A DNA stretch of 64,000 nt from Siphlonurus alternatus (taxonomy: Eukaryota > Arthropoda > Insecta > Ephemeroptera > Siphlonuridae): NCBI GenBank assembly GCA_949825025.1, contig OX463779.1:46025284-46089283 (forward strand), written 5' to 3'. The notes beneath the pieces were generated by a model. It saw only the letters and a list, made by a program, of their open reading frames with translations, searched no databases and had not been told where the DNA came from. The position numbers were made by a program, and so were the translations under genes. Positions 1 to 12,290 of this stretch are shown one piece after another. Each line of letters begins with the position of its first letter. Position 1 is the stretch's first letter.

Positions 1-1164
1 TTCCCCTCCTCTCTCACTGCCAATTCTAATATGTAACAATTTGGTAGTTATGTAAATGAGAAGACTCAGAAGATTGCAGACGAAAGAGGTGGTATGGTGG
101 GTGGTCCTTCATGTTATAGAGTTGCTGTGAGCCTCAGACTGCATGCAGAATGAGCCACGGCGGGCCTAGCTAGACTTTTTGGGGGGAACAAAAGCTGCTC
201 TCTATTTGAGTGACGTGTAAGGCCGTACAGAAAAAAAAAAAATCTGGTCTTCTTGGTGGTTTTTGCTTGCGGCATCAACAACAGTAGCCGCGCCTCACTA
301 TAAAACTATAGTACATTGTGGTGAGATAAACTGTGCGAATTATTCTAACGTCAGTCGTCGGAAACTCTTCAAGGTATAAGTGAGGGAGTTATTCCTCCTC
401 AATCTGTTTGCTGGCAGAAGGAAATTCATCACAGAACTTACACGGTATGCTCATGGCTATATGAAGGAGTAGAACTGACGCTGCCAAAAGATTTTATCGA
501 TGGAATAATAGCGCTTTGCGGGAGCTGTACGAGCACGCAAAAGAAGTTTTTAGTATGATCACCGACATACCTGTGGAGAACGTATAGTTACAAAACAAAA
601 TTACATTCTAAGAATGGAGAAATATGAATAATGACACTGATCTTAAAAAAGATAAACAGTCTATTTTTGGAAGTTTTACATTATATCCATGTAGCTTTCA
701 CTCATGCTAAGGATACAATGCTATAACTTGTTGTTAATTTCAATTTTACATGTTTAAAATATTCTTATATATTATACTTGTATACGTGTTTTACTGCAAA
801 CAAAAAATATAAGAAAAAGGTAATTTAATTACATTGATTTTTAATTCTAAGAAATTACTCAGCAATGTTTTTTTTATATAAAACTATTTTATTCCTTTTA
901 CATATATAATATATTACAAAGCTATATAATATATATTTTTTTAAAAATACATGCAAAAAGAAAGAACTCTTAATCAATTGAAAGCAATGACTACCATAAA
1001 GCAATATATACGTAAAATAAATCAGTCCACAGAGACGACGTATTATTTCTTCTTCTTCTTCCATACTGTTGGTAATACTTCTTCTTGTTGTAGCTTCAAG
1101 TCATGCTAGTAGCAGTCACAAATGGATGGTATGCGACCGGATTCAAACTCACTGTAGTGATACA

Positions 1165-1355
1165 CTTAAATTTACGTAACGTTCCCACCGGAAGTAGCCG
1201 GAAGTGAGAGATTTCTGATCGTCTTCTTCATATCTGAGTCTTGAAAAGTTAGTACTCTTTTTACGAACCTGTCGCCAAATTTTCAAATTTTAAATACGAA
1301 TAGGAAGTCCAAAAACCTTTCACTTCCGGGTACTTCCAGCGGGAATTTTAAATTG
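1165..1355. repeat. Foldback repeat, CCGGAAGT family, copy 1
   Basis: Imperfect inverted repeat. The left arm reads ACCGGAAGTAGCCGGAAGTG, and the right arm near 1,318-1,345 is its diverged complement, ending in CACTTCCGGGTACTTCCAGC. The same arrangement recurs in SPT2 intron 4 at 36,752-36,958, so this is a dispersed non-autonomous element rather than a local accident. I see no coding capacity. Confidence 0.55.
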
Positions 1356-3593
1356 TTTTAACTGTGTTACTGCGAGTATATAAGAAGTACTAAAGATACA
1401 TGTTAAGACCGCCCGCAGCGTTTGTTAGCGTGAGGAATAAAATCACAAGTGCATCTTATACATTGCATTTTGTATATTAATAATTTTGCAGTAGATCATA
1501 AAAATTATTATTTACTATGCAAATATTCGCAAAGTCTAGATTCAATGAGTGATTGTATATACTTTTTATATGACCCTGACATGTGAATTATGATTCGTCG
1601 TGACGTGATTAATGTTTTCAATGCAATTGCATTAAAGAAAAATAATAACGTAAGCGTATATATAAATGCATTCTTGGCGCCATTGCACCCATGTGTTATA
1701 CCATTTATATATATATATTATATTTATATAATTACAATAACGTTCATCCTACACTTGAAAAAGTTATGCACTTCAATTCTCTTGTTATATGTGGTATAGT
1801 GTTTTTCCATCATTGCAAACTTTCTATTTTTTCAAGATACGCCTTTGCATTTGCAAAATATATAATATACACATGCATATTATAATATAGTCGTACATAA
1901 AATATTATTTAATAGTTAAGATTCATATTAAAGTAAATTAACTTGGATTATTAAATGCAACTGGAAGTGCAAATTAGACTCATAAAACATTAAATGGTAA
2001 TAAAGTATCATTGATTGCTGTAATAGACGATAGGTTATGTTCACTTTCTACATATACACACGTTTATTACACGCTATCTTCTCTCTCATATCGAAGCAAT
2101 AAATGTATTTTCTAGTGAGGATGATACTTTAAAACTAGCACGGACGTAGATAAAATATTAATTTCTCCAAATTATAGATACCATAAATATATTTCATATA
2201 ATTATCAGTTTGTATTAAAAAAGTTATGTATCATCATTAAATATTTGTTGTTTCTAAGTCTCTATAGTTACTTTCTTATAATATACGAATTGTTTGTGGT
2301 GATAAAAATATGGCAATTATTATAATTATATGTAACCCAAATTTTTATTAAAATTAATTACTTAAATTTTGATCATATCCATCACTTTTTATAATGGTAC
2401 ACCATATAGAGGACATAAAGGACCAAGAGATGGCGCTGATCGACGTCTGAAAATTTTGCCCTTTGCATCGAGGATACGGCAATACCTACTATATACCTAT
2501 AGCATGGGGAGAATCACAAAAATTATCAAATTTCTAGGAAAGAAAATAAATCACTTACGAAGTTCAAATATTTTTTTTATATTTGTCCGAAAGTATTTGA
2601 CAACTAATTATGGTGTTGTCATTTCTGTAAAATTATGCTGTGGCTGCTGACAGAGCATTTATATGATTTTACAATGTTAATCATAAAAAGCAATCCTCGC
2701 CAGACGCACGTAGTTCCAGCATGCAGTTACCACTAGATTCGCACTAACTTTATGACGCCAATACATCAATATATAGAGTGAACACAGAACACTGCATCAT
2801 TGAATTACCTTGTTCGTAAAATTGAAAAATAATATCAATACTTGTAAATAAATCTTTTTGATAAATTATACAATATGTAATTAAAATTAATTATTTATTA
2901 TCATGTGATGACTTGTAAATTGCAATAACTCTATTTATAGTTATAATAAAATCATCAGCGGCGTGCTGACTGGTTTCAATGCAGGTGCAACACAATGCTG
3001 CTGCATGTTCGTGATCTGATGCATCCATTGAGACTGCATTTACAGGACGATATCTTAACCTTTAGCTCGTGACGTCACACTGCATCTCAATCTGCAGGTG
3101 CGCTCGCAGCAATTAGCGGCGTGCGTTGTAACTACCACCAAGTGACATCGTGACAATCGCTAACTTGTACACATTTTTTTTTTTTACGTCAATAATTACG
3201 CACAATTTTCACAGAATGACTCACATTACAGACTAGTAAACAGCATTCTTTGAAGCTTAAAACAGGAATGTTTCACCTATTTTAATTAAATTCATGAGCA
3301 AAGCTTACTATATCAAAGAATTAAATTTTAATTCCTTGCTTATATTGAATTAATTATATATAGAAAATGGAATTTGTTATCCTCATTTTTTTAATCAATA
3401 GCAATCCGTTTTCTTCAAAAATTAATTTAAATTCATGTACTTAATTAATTTAATTCACCATGGAACCCCATATACCTGATTTTCTGAAGCTGCATCAGTT
3501 CCAACAGAAAAATACATGGATATGCAGATTTGCAAATATTATGGGAGAGGTAAAGCCCGCGGTATTACAAAAAGATACTTATTTTCTCTTTCT

Positions 3594-3690
3594 TACAATT
3601 TTTGCTTACAAGAAAACTTGAACTCCATTTGTTTGTATGCAGATGCAATTTTCTTGTTTGGAAAAATTGTATGCAAAATAAGATAACCCA
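3594..3690 (+). repeat. Dispersed repeat, second copy of the 26.4-kb element
   Basis: Shares a diverged core with 26,403-26,541: a run containing AAGAAAACTTGAACTC, then TTTGTTTGTATG, then TTTTCTTG, then ATTGTATGCAAAAT. This copy lacks the outer terminal inverted repeats visible in the 26.4-kb copy and is probably truncated. Confidence 0.6.
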
Positions 3691-5851
3691 CAGTTTGATT
3701 TACAGAAAAGTTCACTACGCCCCCATTATTGCCTTATGGTAACATCCGCAAACAGAGCAGGGGTACCTAAGTTCGTACTAATCTGATGTGTATTTGTATA
3801 AGTTATAATTGAAGCTATAATTGTGTCAACCTTTCCTCGGCGTCATAAGTCTGTGAAAACTGTGACTAATGTTTACATTTTGTTATCTCTTTAAAAGCTT
3901 ACAAAAATAAATGTGCAGAATTCTAGACACACAGTCTCTTAATGATATATTTTTTATGAATGTCTTCTAATATATATAGATTATAGACTCATAACAACAC
4001 TCAGGTATAATTTATGAAGGTTATAGTATCAAAACTAGTCATATTACAAATATTAATTATCAATATTATTATGAAATAAACATAAATCACATCATTATTA
4101 AATAAAAAAATATATTTTTATTATTATCTTGATGTAATAGCATCATAAATAAAAACATTAATCAAGCAGGAAGTCAAAACTATAATTAATTTATATCTTA
4201 TTAATTGAAAAAAATATATACTACATTGTAATAAAGTTTTTTTTATTATTCAATTATAAAGACTGAATTATGATTAGCATATTTTATAAAATATATGATT
4301 ACTGAAGTGAAACAATACCTCTATAATTTTATTACTCAAACTCATTAAAAACTACAAAGGTGTAATTTTGATTGTTGACTTAATAAGACCCCTCCCTGCA
4401 TATAATATATAAAGATAAGCTTTGCAAACTCTGCCTGTTTGCTTGTTTTTGGCGTATAACTAAAATGTTATTTACTATGATAGGACATTTATCTCTCATC
4501 TTATAAATTTATGTATATTATGACTCACTATAGCAATGCAGCATTTTATATTATATATTTTATAACATGTGCATGCTTTACAAATCCTATATAATTAATG
4601 TCTTAATGTAATTGCCATAAGACTCACGAGCCAATGCATCATCGATGAAGCGCAGAGTTATGGGTTTTTAGTATCTTTAGCTTTATACTCATATAGTATT
4701 TTATATAATACTTGCAACAGCATTGGATAATACCATAATTTGCGTGTACTCTTTGCAGACCATGCAGATAAAATCACATGAGCATGTCAAACCACTCTCA
4801 AGAGAATATTCTTTGACATCAGACTTGCAGGCTACACTTCTACTTACACTTTCGTTTAATAATAAAAAAAAAAAAAAAATCAATACACTTAAGTGATTTT
4901 TTTATATAATGATAATAACGTGTTCTTGTTTAAAGATTATATAAAATTATTTGTAATGTTATTAAAAAACCTTTTAAGCATAAAATTACAGCCGTATCAT
5001 TTATAACACTTATTTAATTTAATAATAATGAAGTCAATTTATAATTTTTTATTTAAACTTCATTCAATCATTTTTTTTTTGTTGCGTCATAAAATATATA
5101 CAATAAAATTGGTAGTCATTACCTTTTATGGTAACACTAATTTGACTTTTGTCACTATTATAATAATATAGTGAATCGTACAGCTAGCTCATTAAAAAAA
5201 AAAGTTTATTTTGTTATCTTACAAGATCAGTTTGAAGACGGAATGATTTATTTGTTTTCTGATTTTAAACAAATAATAATATTTTCTTTAATATTATATT
5301 GTGATCAGTAAGAAATTTTTATTCTTCGTCTCGTTACAGCGATGTGTTAATTTGATTGTGGGCTCGCGCGCGCCTACACTCTTAAGGAGCACCTCCCTCC
5401 AGGGGCGGTGTTTATTGAGTCGTCAGATCAGCTGATTAAACAAATCAGCTGATTTATGTTGTACTCCCGCCCACTAAATCCGCCCGCTTTAAACTTACGT
5501 TCACTAAAGTAATGTCCAAGAAAAAAAATACCAAAAAATAATCTAATTAAATTCAACGGACTCCTATCAGTTTTAAAATGAACATTAGAGTAGTGATTTC
5601 TAATGTTGTTTAAATATTAAATGTAAAATTCCCAAAATTAGAAACTTAAAAACTTTAAATAACAATGAAATAGATAAGATTTAAAACATTTTAAAAATAC
5701 ATATCAATAAATTTAAATTTAAGTATTATAATATACAGATGGTCTTCACGGCATTCACATTTTATATGCACATAAATATATCTCCTACATGAATCCTTTA
5801 ATAATAATAAAAAAAAGAAGCATGGAATTCGCAGTCATTACGTTTAGTAAA

Positions 5852-6135
5852 TGAGTGCGTTTGAATTCACGGGCCAGCCCGGGCTGGCCTGGGCTGAAGC
5901 GTTTTTTGTCGTCAAGTGGGGCCAGCCCGGCGGCCATTTTTCCTCCTCTCATAACGTCACTTCCTGGCTGGCCCAGGCTGACGCGGGCGGACTCTACAGT
6001 GCGCCTGAGACCTGGCGGACAGACTGGGAACTAATTATGACGAAATTATGACGTTTCATACCAGGCGACCAAGGTCACCGCCATTTTACCCAGCCCGGGC
6101 CAGCCCGGGCTGGCCCGTGAATTCAAACGCACTCA
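5852..6135. repeat. GC-rich foldback element with nested palindromes
   Basis: A 284-bp element with ends TGAGTGCGTTTGAATTCACG and its exact complement. The arms then run into GGCCAGCCCGGGCTGGCC, itself a perfect 18-bp palindrome, present in both arms. GGCCAGCC/GGCTGGCC motifs recur inside. It is far richer in G+C than its surroundings. Two open frames of 66 and 79 codons across it are by-products of the GC content. It looks like a non-autonomous DNA transposon. A TA flank on each side is possible but not proven. Confidence 0.8.
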
Positions 6136-6914
6136 ATACTTTGACGCTACGAATTCTCACGCTTCTTGATTGTTTTTTTGTTTTATTTTTGGGGTGGTGG
6201 CGATCATGTCAAGGCCACCAGGTCACTGGCTACGTGCCAAATACGCCATACACACCACACAGTCCGCATTTAAAAATTTTATTATGACGTCACAAAAATA
6301 TACCACCTCGCTATAATATGGAGAACAAAATAAATTTTATTATTACATTATTATCCTCTAGGCTGAAATATTGAAGTTTTATTATGATAATATATAATAT
6401 TAAAATGTATTATTTCATAATTTACATTAAAATATTATACTATAAATATTTAATTGGTGATAATTTACGATTTTGATTAGTAAAACAGAGAGAAAGTGGT
6501 TAAAAATGAACAAGCTGCTGGCATATAAAGCATGCACATGTTAGTCAAGTCATACATTACGTGCAAATTATTTGTGTCTGCCCCTGGCAGTGCTACGACC
6601 GGCTCAGCACGTCTGCAGTGCACCACACAGAGTCGATTTGCATTTTACTGAAGTAACATCGTGTCAATTTTTTTAATTTATAATGTAGCAACGACTTCAC
6701 GCAGAGTTTTCTAGTAATTTTCTTTATATACATGTAATTTTATAATCGTGTGATAATTTAAATATAAATTATTTGTAATGACAGTACATAACTAATTTTT
6801 GTAAAATACCAATCCATTTGAACCCACGTAATTTAGAATCGCAAAAGGTGTATTACTTTTTTTAAATTTATAATTGATGCTGCTTAGAAAATTTTTGTTG
6901 GTGGTATTAGTTTC

Positions 6915-7268
6915 AATGGAGTATCGACCTCAAAAAATTTTATTGTAGAAATGGATAGAGGGTGCAAAGTTATGCTACTCTGTTTTTTTTTTCATTTTTC
7001 AGTTTTTTTTTTTTTTTTTTTTTTTAGTCCGGGAACTATTTTTGAAAAATTATTGAAAGTACAAAAATACAGAGAGAGAGAGAGTGATATCTCTTGACGC
7101 CTCTCTTAATAAAAAGATAGGGACTAAAAGAGGCGTGGGTTCAAACCCAACCTCGGCAAAACTTTTTAGCAATACTTCCCGGACTCTAAAAATTTTGGAA
7201 AAAATCAGAGTGACAGAGAGTGACATAACTTTGCTCCCTCTATTTTGCAATAAAAAATTGAGGTTGAA
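6915..7268. repeat. GGAGTATTGACCTC foldback family, copy 1 (T-arm-like core)
   Basis: Begins AATGGAGTATCGACCTC, continues with the family hallmark GAAATGGATAGAGGGTGC and AAGTTATGCTACTCTG, and ends with the complement of that arm (TTTTGCAATAAAAAATTG). The centre has GTGGGTTCAAACCCAACC, which resembles a tRNA T-arm. It is one of seven copies in the window. The arms are roughly 130 bp and diverged. Confidence 0.8.
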
Positions 7269-7559
7269 AATATTGTATCATCACATCAGAAGAGTAATCA
7301 AATTTAATAAATATAACCACACAATTTCAATTTTAATCAAAGTCAGTAGTATTAATAGAAAATGGGCGAGTTAATCTTTCGTGGGAATAAGGTGATCACT
7401 CGTTTTATAAACAAACTTTGTTTGACTTGGACTAACTTGTAAATCATTGTGAGAATTGTCTTAATATAAGATTAATTTTCCTTCGCTTGTTCTATAAACC
7501 TCAACAAATAAATGTATACAAAGCCTTAACAGTATATAGGAGAAATGGAAATATTGATC

Positions 7560-7703
7560 AATGGAATTTCGACCTCAAATTTTTTCATTGCAGAAATGGA
7601 TAGAGGGTGCAAAGTTATGCTATTATATCCTGATTTTTTTCAGATTTTTTACAGCCCTGGAAGAATTTTTTAAAAATTATTGAAAGTCCTTTTTAAAAAT
7701 ACT

Positions 7704-7741
<38 letters not shown>

Positions 7742-7811
7742 GGAGTGGCATAACTTTACATCTTATATATCCATTTTTGCAATAAAAAATTTTAAAGTCG
7801 ATACTCCATAA
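7560..7811. repeat. GGAGTATTGACCTC foldback family, copy 2 (collapsed core)
   Basis: Same arms as the family (AATGGAATTTCGACCTC at the left, GTCGATACTCCAT at the right; GAAATGGATAGAGGGTGC inside). The core has been replaced by a long run of A, so the element is shorter than its relatives. Confidence 0.75.
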
Positions 7812-8692
7812 ATCTTGAATCAAGAGCTATTCTGTGAATTTATAATGACCAATAAAATTATATATTATTTATTTGAAATGTTAACAATTGCATTTAATTT
7901 TCACGTGTACTTTAAATATATAATTTATTTATTTTGATGTTACAATAATGTTATATTATTATATTATTTTTAAATTTTTATATCTAAAAACATATGTTTT
8001 ATTTATATTTCAGATAGAACTTTCTCTGTTATATCTCATAAAATGAAAAGATATATCCAATTATACTTTCATGCATGTATGCGTGCCAACACAAATTACT
8101 GTAATATAATTTAATATTTATTTATATTATAACTGAATTATAAAAAAAAATTATATACATACGTGTTCATGTTTTGCAAACACTTATATAGAAAATTGTT
8201 AATAATTTAAAAAAATAATTCCAGCAGTATACGAACATTTCATCATTATATATACGTATCTTGTGAGATCTGTAAACATCATTAATCGTGACATATCTTA
8301 TTATAGCATCAATCTACATCAACAAAACACATATTTATTTATGTATATTATTATACTGGTTTTGTATTGAATTCACAAATTTGCCATAAATTGTGATTCT
8401 ATAAGCATAGTCATTTCCTCCATTTTATGTACGATTTATAGTCTTGTTTCTTTGCCAAGAATTACAGCCCACAATTTTCAATAGCTGCATGTTATGATGA
8501 TGATAATAAGCAAGTTATGGTTTGCCATAATACCGGTGGCGTCACCACATTTATACAGTATATTATAGTTCATAGAATAATATAGTAAAAATAAATTAAT
8601 ATGCAGGTATTATCAGTTAAATGTCTAATGCCCATGTCTCATAGACACGATTATCTTTATAAAAATATTATATATACAATATAAAGGTGCAT

Positions 8693-8896
8693 TTCCATGG
8701 ATCGATGTTGAGCTGAGCAAGAAAGGCGCACTTGCTTTATTATCATATGGCGGCCATATTGGCATGAAAAAAATCACTTTCCAGCAATGATTAAATCCCG
8801 TCGCGATTTTTTCACGCCAACATGGCCGCCATACGGTTTTAATGCAAGTGCGCTTTTCTCACCTCGCTCGACATCGCTCCATGTAAAAGCGCCTTT
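8693..8896. repeat. Foldback element AAAGGTGC...GCGCCTTT
   Basis: About 204 bp. The left arm AAAGGTGCATTTCCATGGAT is matched by the complement of the right end, and the arms continue for about 90 nt with roughly four in five positions paired (GCGCACTTGC, ATGGCGGCCAT and CATGAAAAAA are matched in both arms). No coding potential; a non-autonomous DNA element. Confidence 0.75.
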
Positions 8897-9689
8897 AAGA
8901 CGATGTTAGTTCCGCGTCAGCCATTGCTATGTCTACTACTACTAAAAAGTTTTTAAGCCAAGCTTGAGATAGCTGCTGTAGTGGACATCCATTGTCTTTG
9001 AAAAGTCGATGACCATCGCAGAACATTTTTTTCTATCATGACGCCGCCTCTCGCGACGTTCGATGTAAATAAAGATAAAAAAAAAAGCACACACACAATC
9101 GTGTGACGTCACTTTTGTTCTTGTAGTACTCACACAGAGGCACAAAAGCAAATGATTGGCTTGATTTTATATGTACCAAGATTCTAGGAAAGCTTAAAAC
9201 AAGATCAACTTTTTGATAGTATTAGAATGACATGAAAATGAAAGTTTATTACAAGAAAAAAATAGAATTTAAAAAAAAAAAAAATACAAGATAATGTTTT
9301 ACATTTTTGTGTGACTTTAAAATTTATCTATATATACTATTAATTTTTAAAACATTAAAAGAAATTTTGTAACAAAATATTTATTTAATTCACATTAAAT
9401 ATATAATTTACTAAGAGGGCATTAACACAAATAACATTAATTCAATTAAATTCACTTGTTAAAAAAAATACTTCTATTTTCATCATTTTTTTACACATTT
9501 TTTTTTAAGACAGAATATATTTGATTATACTGTCTGTTATTTCTCCATGAGTTGATTTTTTTTCTATAATTACCAATAAAAAAATATCTTCTATATACTT
9601 ATCTCTCGAATTTCCGTAAAATGATGAAGCAAAATAGTTTAATACCTTTATATATAATACAAACTTTTCACACGTGGCGGTTGCTAAAG

Positions 9690-9945
9690 AACACTCACTC
9701 GTGCATCCGGGAGGTGATTGGTGGCATCCTCCATCAATTGCCGACCATCCTTACTGAGGTTTTCATAGTTTCCTCAGTCACAACCAGGCGAATGCTGGGA
9801 TGGATTGCTTAGGCCATGGCCGCCCCGGTTTGGAAGAGACTCACAAAAGTACTACGAAGAGCCGGGAAGTTAAATTCAGTCACTTTTAATTGTACCCTGT
9901 ACTAGGGTTCAGTTGAAGCAAAAATAATAATAATAATAATAATAC
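9690..9945 (+). mobile_element. SINE fragment, 3' part with AAT tail
   Basis: Contains TTTCCTCAGTCACAACCAGG, then a diverged form of the sequence GGCCATGGCCGCCCCGGTTTGGAAGAG, and ends in an (AAT)n tail near 9,924-9,944. The same body, in reverse orientation, lies at 61,900-62,060 downstream of a 5S rRNA-like head. This copy has no visible 5S head, so it is 5'-truncated or head-swapped. Confidence 0.65.
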
Positions 9946-10635
9946 AAAGACACATGACTATGCTAAAGTGCATCACACAAACTCGTCTCGACTGCATTGA
10001 CGTTACGTGCTTGCAACTCTACTACTTCGATTAGAGATACTGCAGTAAAGACAATGGATCGATTGATGGGTAAGACAGAGGACATGGTTCGAGTAATCAG
10101 CTGGGAAAAAAAAAATTACCTTCCATATTTGGCAAAAGACAAAGGAAGCGAACAAATCGCAATTCATGACACACAGACATGCAAATGCGACAGTTCAAAT
10201 TAACATGCGCGTATTTTTTAAAGTAATGCAGCAATCACAAAGCAATCAAAATGTCTTACAGTTTCTTTGAGGTTGGTGGAATAAAAACGTTCAAAGTTTT
10301 AGCAGCTGAAATTACGTGGAGGTATGTACAATGTTAAAAACAATGCAGAAGTTGATGATGAAACTTATTCAAGCGTTTTATCACCATGCATAAGCAAATA
10401 GTTTATTTTGTAACAATTTTTGATTGTATTCACATACAATATATTGATTTTTTTTTTAACTTTTGATCCTCTGTACTTAGGATTTCAATTGTTGTCTTTG
10501 TATAAAACAAATTATATATTTATTTGTTTTGTTTCATGTTTCGCATTTTCTCACGAAAATATTTTATACTGACATTCAATTACAAACTTTTAAAACGTTG
10601 TAAACAAAAATGTTTCGCATTTCTTGTATTTCAAT

Positions 10636-10758
10636 AGGTCTGTTCGTAAATACACAATCAGAAAGAATCAATTATTTGTGATGAACCTTCGGTACATGAA
10701 ACATAAGGTTCATCACAAATAATCGATTCTTTCTGATTGTGTATTTACGAACAGACCT
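10636..10758. mobile_element. Near-perfect hairpin element, type AGGYCTGTTCGTAAA, copy 1
   Basis: Two 54-nt arms, one mismatch between them, around a loop of about 15 nt containing GTACATG. The ends are AGGTCTGTTCGTAAA and its complement. It is flanked by a 3-bp direct repeat AAT (10,633-10,635 and 10,759-10,761), as expected for a target duplication. A second element at 63,858-63,978 has the same 15-bp ends and a similar loop but different arms. Confidence 0.85.
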
Positions 10759-10842
10759 AATGTTAAATTCAAACTCTTTATTCAATCTTATTATAGCAAA
10801 CCTTCCTCCTTCCTTACATTATAACATAAATATTCAGCTAAA

Positions 10843-11052
10843 AAAAATGTACCAATTAATAGTCGGTCTAGTTTTTAAGATATACATATAAATAGAGGAT
10901 AGAAATATAAATATTATTAGAGGATATAATTAGTGAAAATATTATTGCAAATGTGGCGGCCATTATTACAGTCAAATCAAGTCAAATCAGCATCTTTTTC
11001 AACTAAAAAATTAATATCTCAAAAACTAGACCGGATAATTACTTTTTTTTTT
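10843..11052. repeat. Imperfect inverted repeat
   Basis: The left arm contains CGGTCTAGTTTTTAAGATAT and the right arm its near complement ATATCTCAAAAACTAGACCG, separated by about 140 nt. Arms are about 40 nt with mismatches. It may be a decayed foldback element; I saw no second copy. Confidence 0.5.
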
Positions 11053-11854
11053 TACTTCAGAAAGTGATCAGTCATTTTGTTCTCTATGTTCTGATCTAAA
11101 TTTTATATTTTTTTACCATAAAAAGAATTACCATGTTGACAATAATATACTTATTTAAAAGAACATTGAATTAAATTTCTTTGAATGTATTATAGAGTTC
11201 TTTTGTTTCTACTTATAATATAAAATATTTATATAAAATCCCATCAGTCGATCGTTTAAAAATCACGTAAAGTTGGAAAGGCGGTGACCACGTTTCAAAG
11301 TTTTTTTGTTGTTTGTGGTGCGCTTGCTTGCACACGCATACAACGCTCGGGAGCGGCGGCTTAAGATGACGTCTCGATAAGCTATAAGAATGTTAATAAA
11401 TAAAATAATAGACGACTACTGCTGCTTGAGAAACTGGGTGGATAAATACCATTGATGGATAAACCGTTTATGGTCGGATATACATGCAGAGACCCACGCA
11501 AGGTGAGCACGTCTAGGATAAAATCTCGTCAGGAAGCTATAAACTCTGGACCACTCTGTTAATTACTATATAAGACACTGAAAACGGAAATTAACGGATT
11601 TTAATTAGGTTATTTTTTTCATTAGGTTACTATTATATCTGTCAGAATATAAAGAATTATAAGTATAGTGACATGTCTATATTTATTATAATGATAATGT
11701 TGATTAGTAATTAAAAAATATAGATTTTCAGGATATCATAAACTACATTGAAAGTTGTGTGAGTTATATGTGTTTGCTTATTTTGCTCGTTAATTAAAAT
11801 AATAAAAATTATTTGTTCTTTTATTTTATTGATGAAATTTTATATATTATATTT

Positions 11855-12290
11855 ATACGTCATATTTAATTAGGTTTTCGTCGTGTTTGTAATGTCCTTG
11901 TTGATCATTGGTTGACAGTTTGCAACGAAGGATCTAATGGAGTATTGTCCTCAATTTTTTTTATTGCAGAAATGGATAGAGGGTGCAAAGTCTTGCTACC
12001 CTGATTTTTTTCAGATTTTTTAGAGCCCGGGAACTATTTTTAAAAAATTATTGAAAGTCCTTTTTGTGACGTCACGCGGCGGCAAGTCCTATCTTTTTCT
12101 TAAGGAGCGGCGTCTCGTGACGTCACGAAAAGGACTTTCAATAATTTTTTAAAAATAGTTCCCGGGCTCTAAAAAATCTGAAAAAAATCAGGGTAGCATA
12201 ACTTTGCACCCTCTATCCATTTCTGCAATAAAATTTATTTTAGGACAATACTCAATTGGCTAAACACGATCCGAATACTTCCGAGCATCT
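11855..12290 (-). repeat. Older dispersed repeat interrupted by a foldback element
   Basis: The outer parts (11,855-11,938 and 12,258-12,290) match the complement of 26,255-26,400: TTTTCGTCGTGTTTG, CATTGGTTGACAGTTTGC and CCGAATACTTCCGAGCAT have close partners there. The matching sequence is continuous in the 26-kb copy but split here by the 322-bp foldback element, showing that the foldback inserted into it. Confidence 0.75.
11936..12257. mobile_element. GGAGTATTGACCTC foldback family, copy 3 (TGACGTCA core)
   Basis: Long inverted repeat whose arms are almost perfect complements (GAAATGGATAGAGGGTGC to its complement; GAGCCCGGGAACTATTTTT to its complement). The core carries GTGACGTCACG on both sides of a short asymmetric centre. 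It is inserted in an older repeat (11,855-12,290). Comparison with the unfilled relative at 26.3 kb suggests AAT at the junction. Confidence 0.85.

Larger units (their letters stand above)
1..5851. other. Gene-free AT-rich DNA
   Basis: I see no gene here. The open frames are short, low-complexity and match nothing I recognise. The stretch holds two repeat copies listed separately (1,165-1,355 and 3,594-3,690), homopolymer runs, and a small pair of TCAGCTGAT motifs near 5,428-5,453. A distal promoter or unrecognised non-coding RNA cannot be excluded. Confidence 0.6.
6136..11854. other. Gene-free AT-rich DNA between repeats
   Basis: No gene recognised. It contains foldback elements, a SINE fragment and homopolymer runs (poly-T near 7,003-7,024, poly-A near 7,709-7,739), annotated separately where they have structure. 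The open frame at 7,084-7,374 lies in a repeat and is not a gene. Confidence 0.55.
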
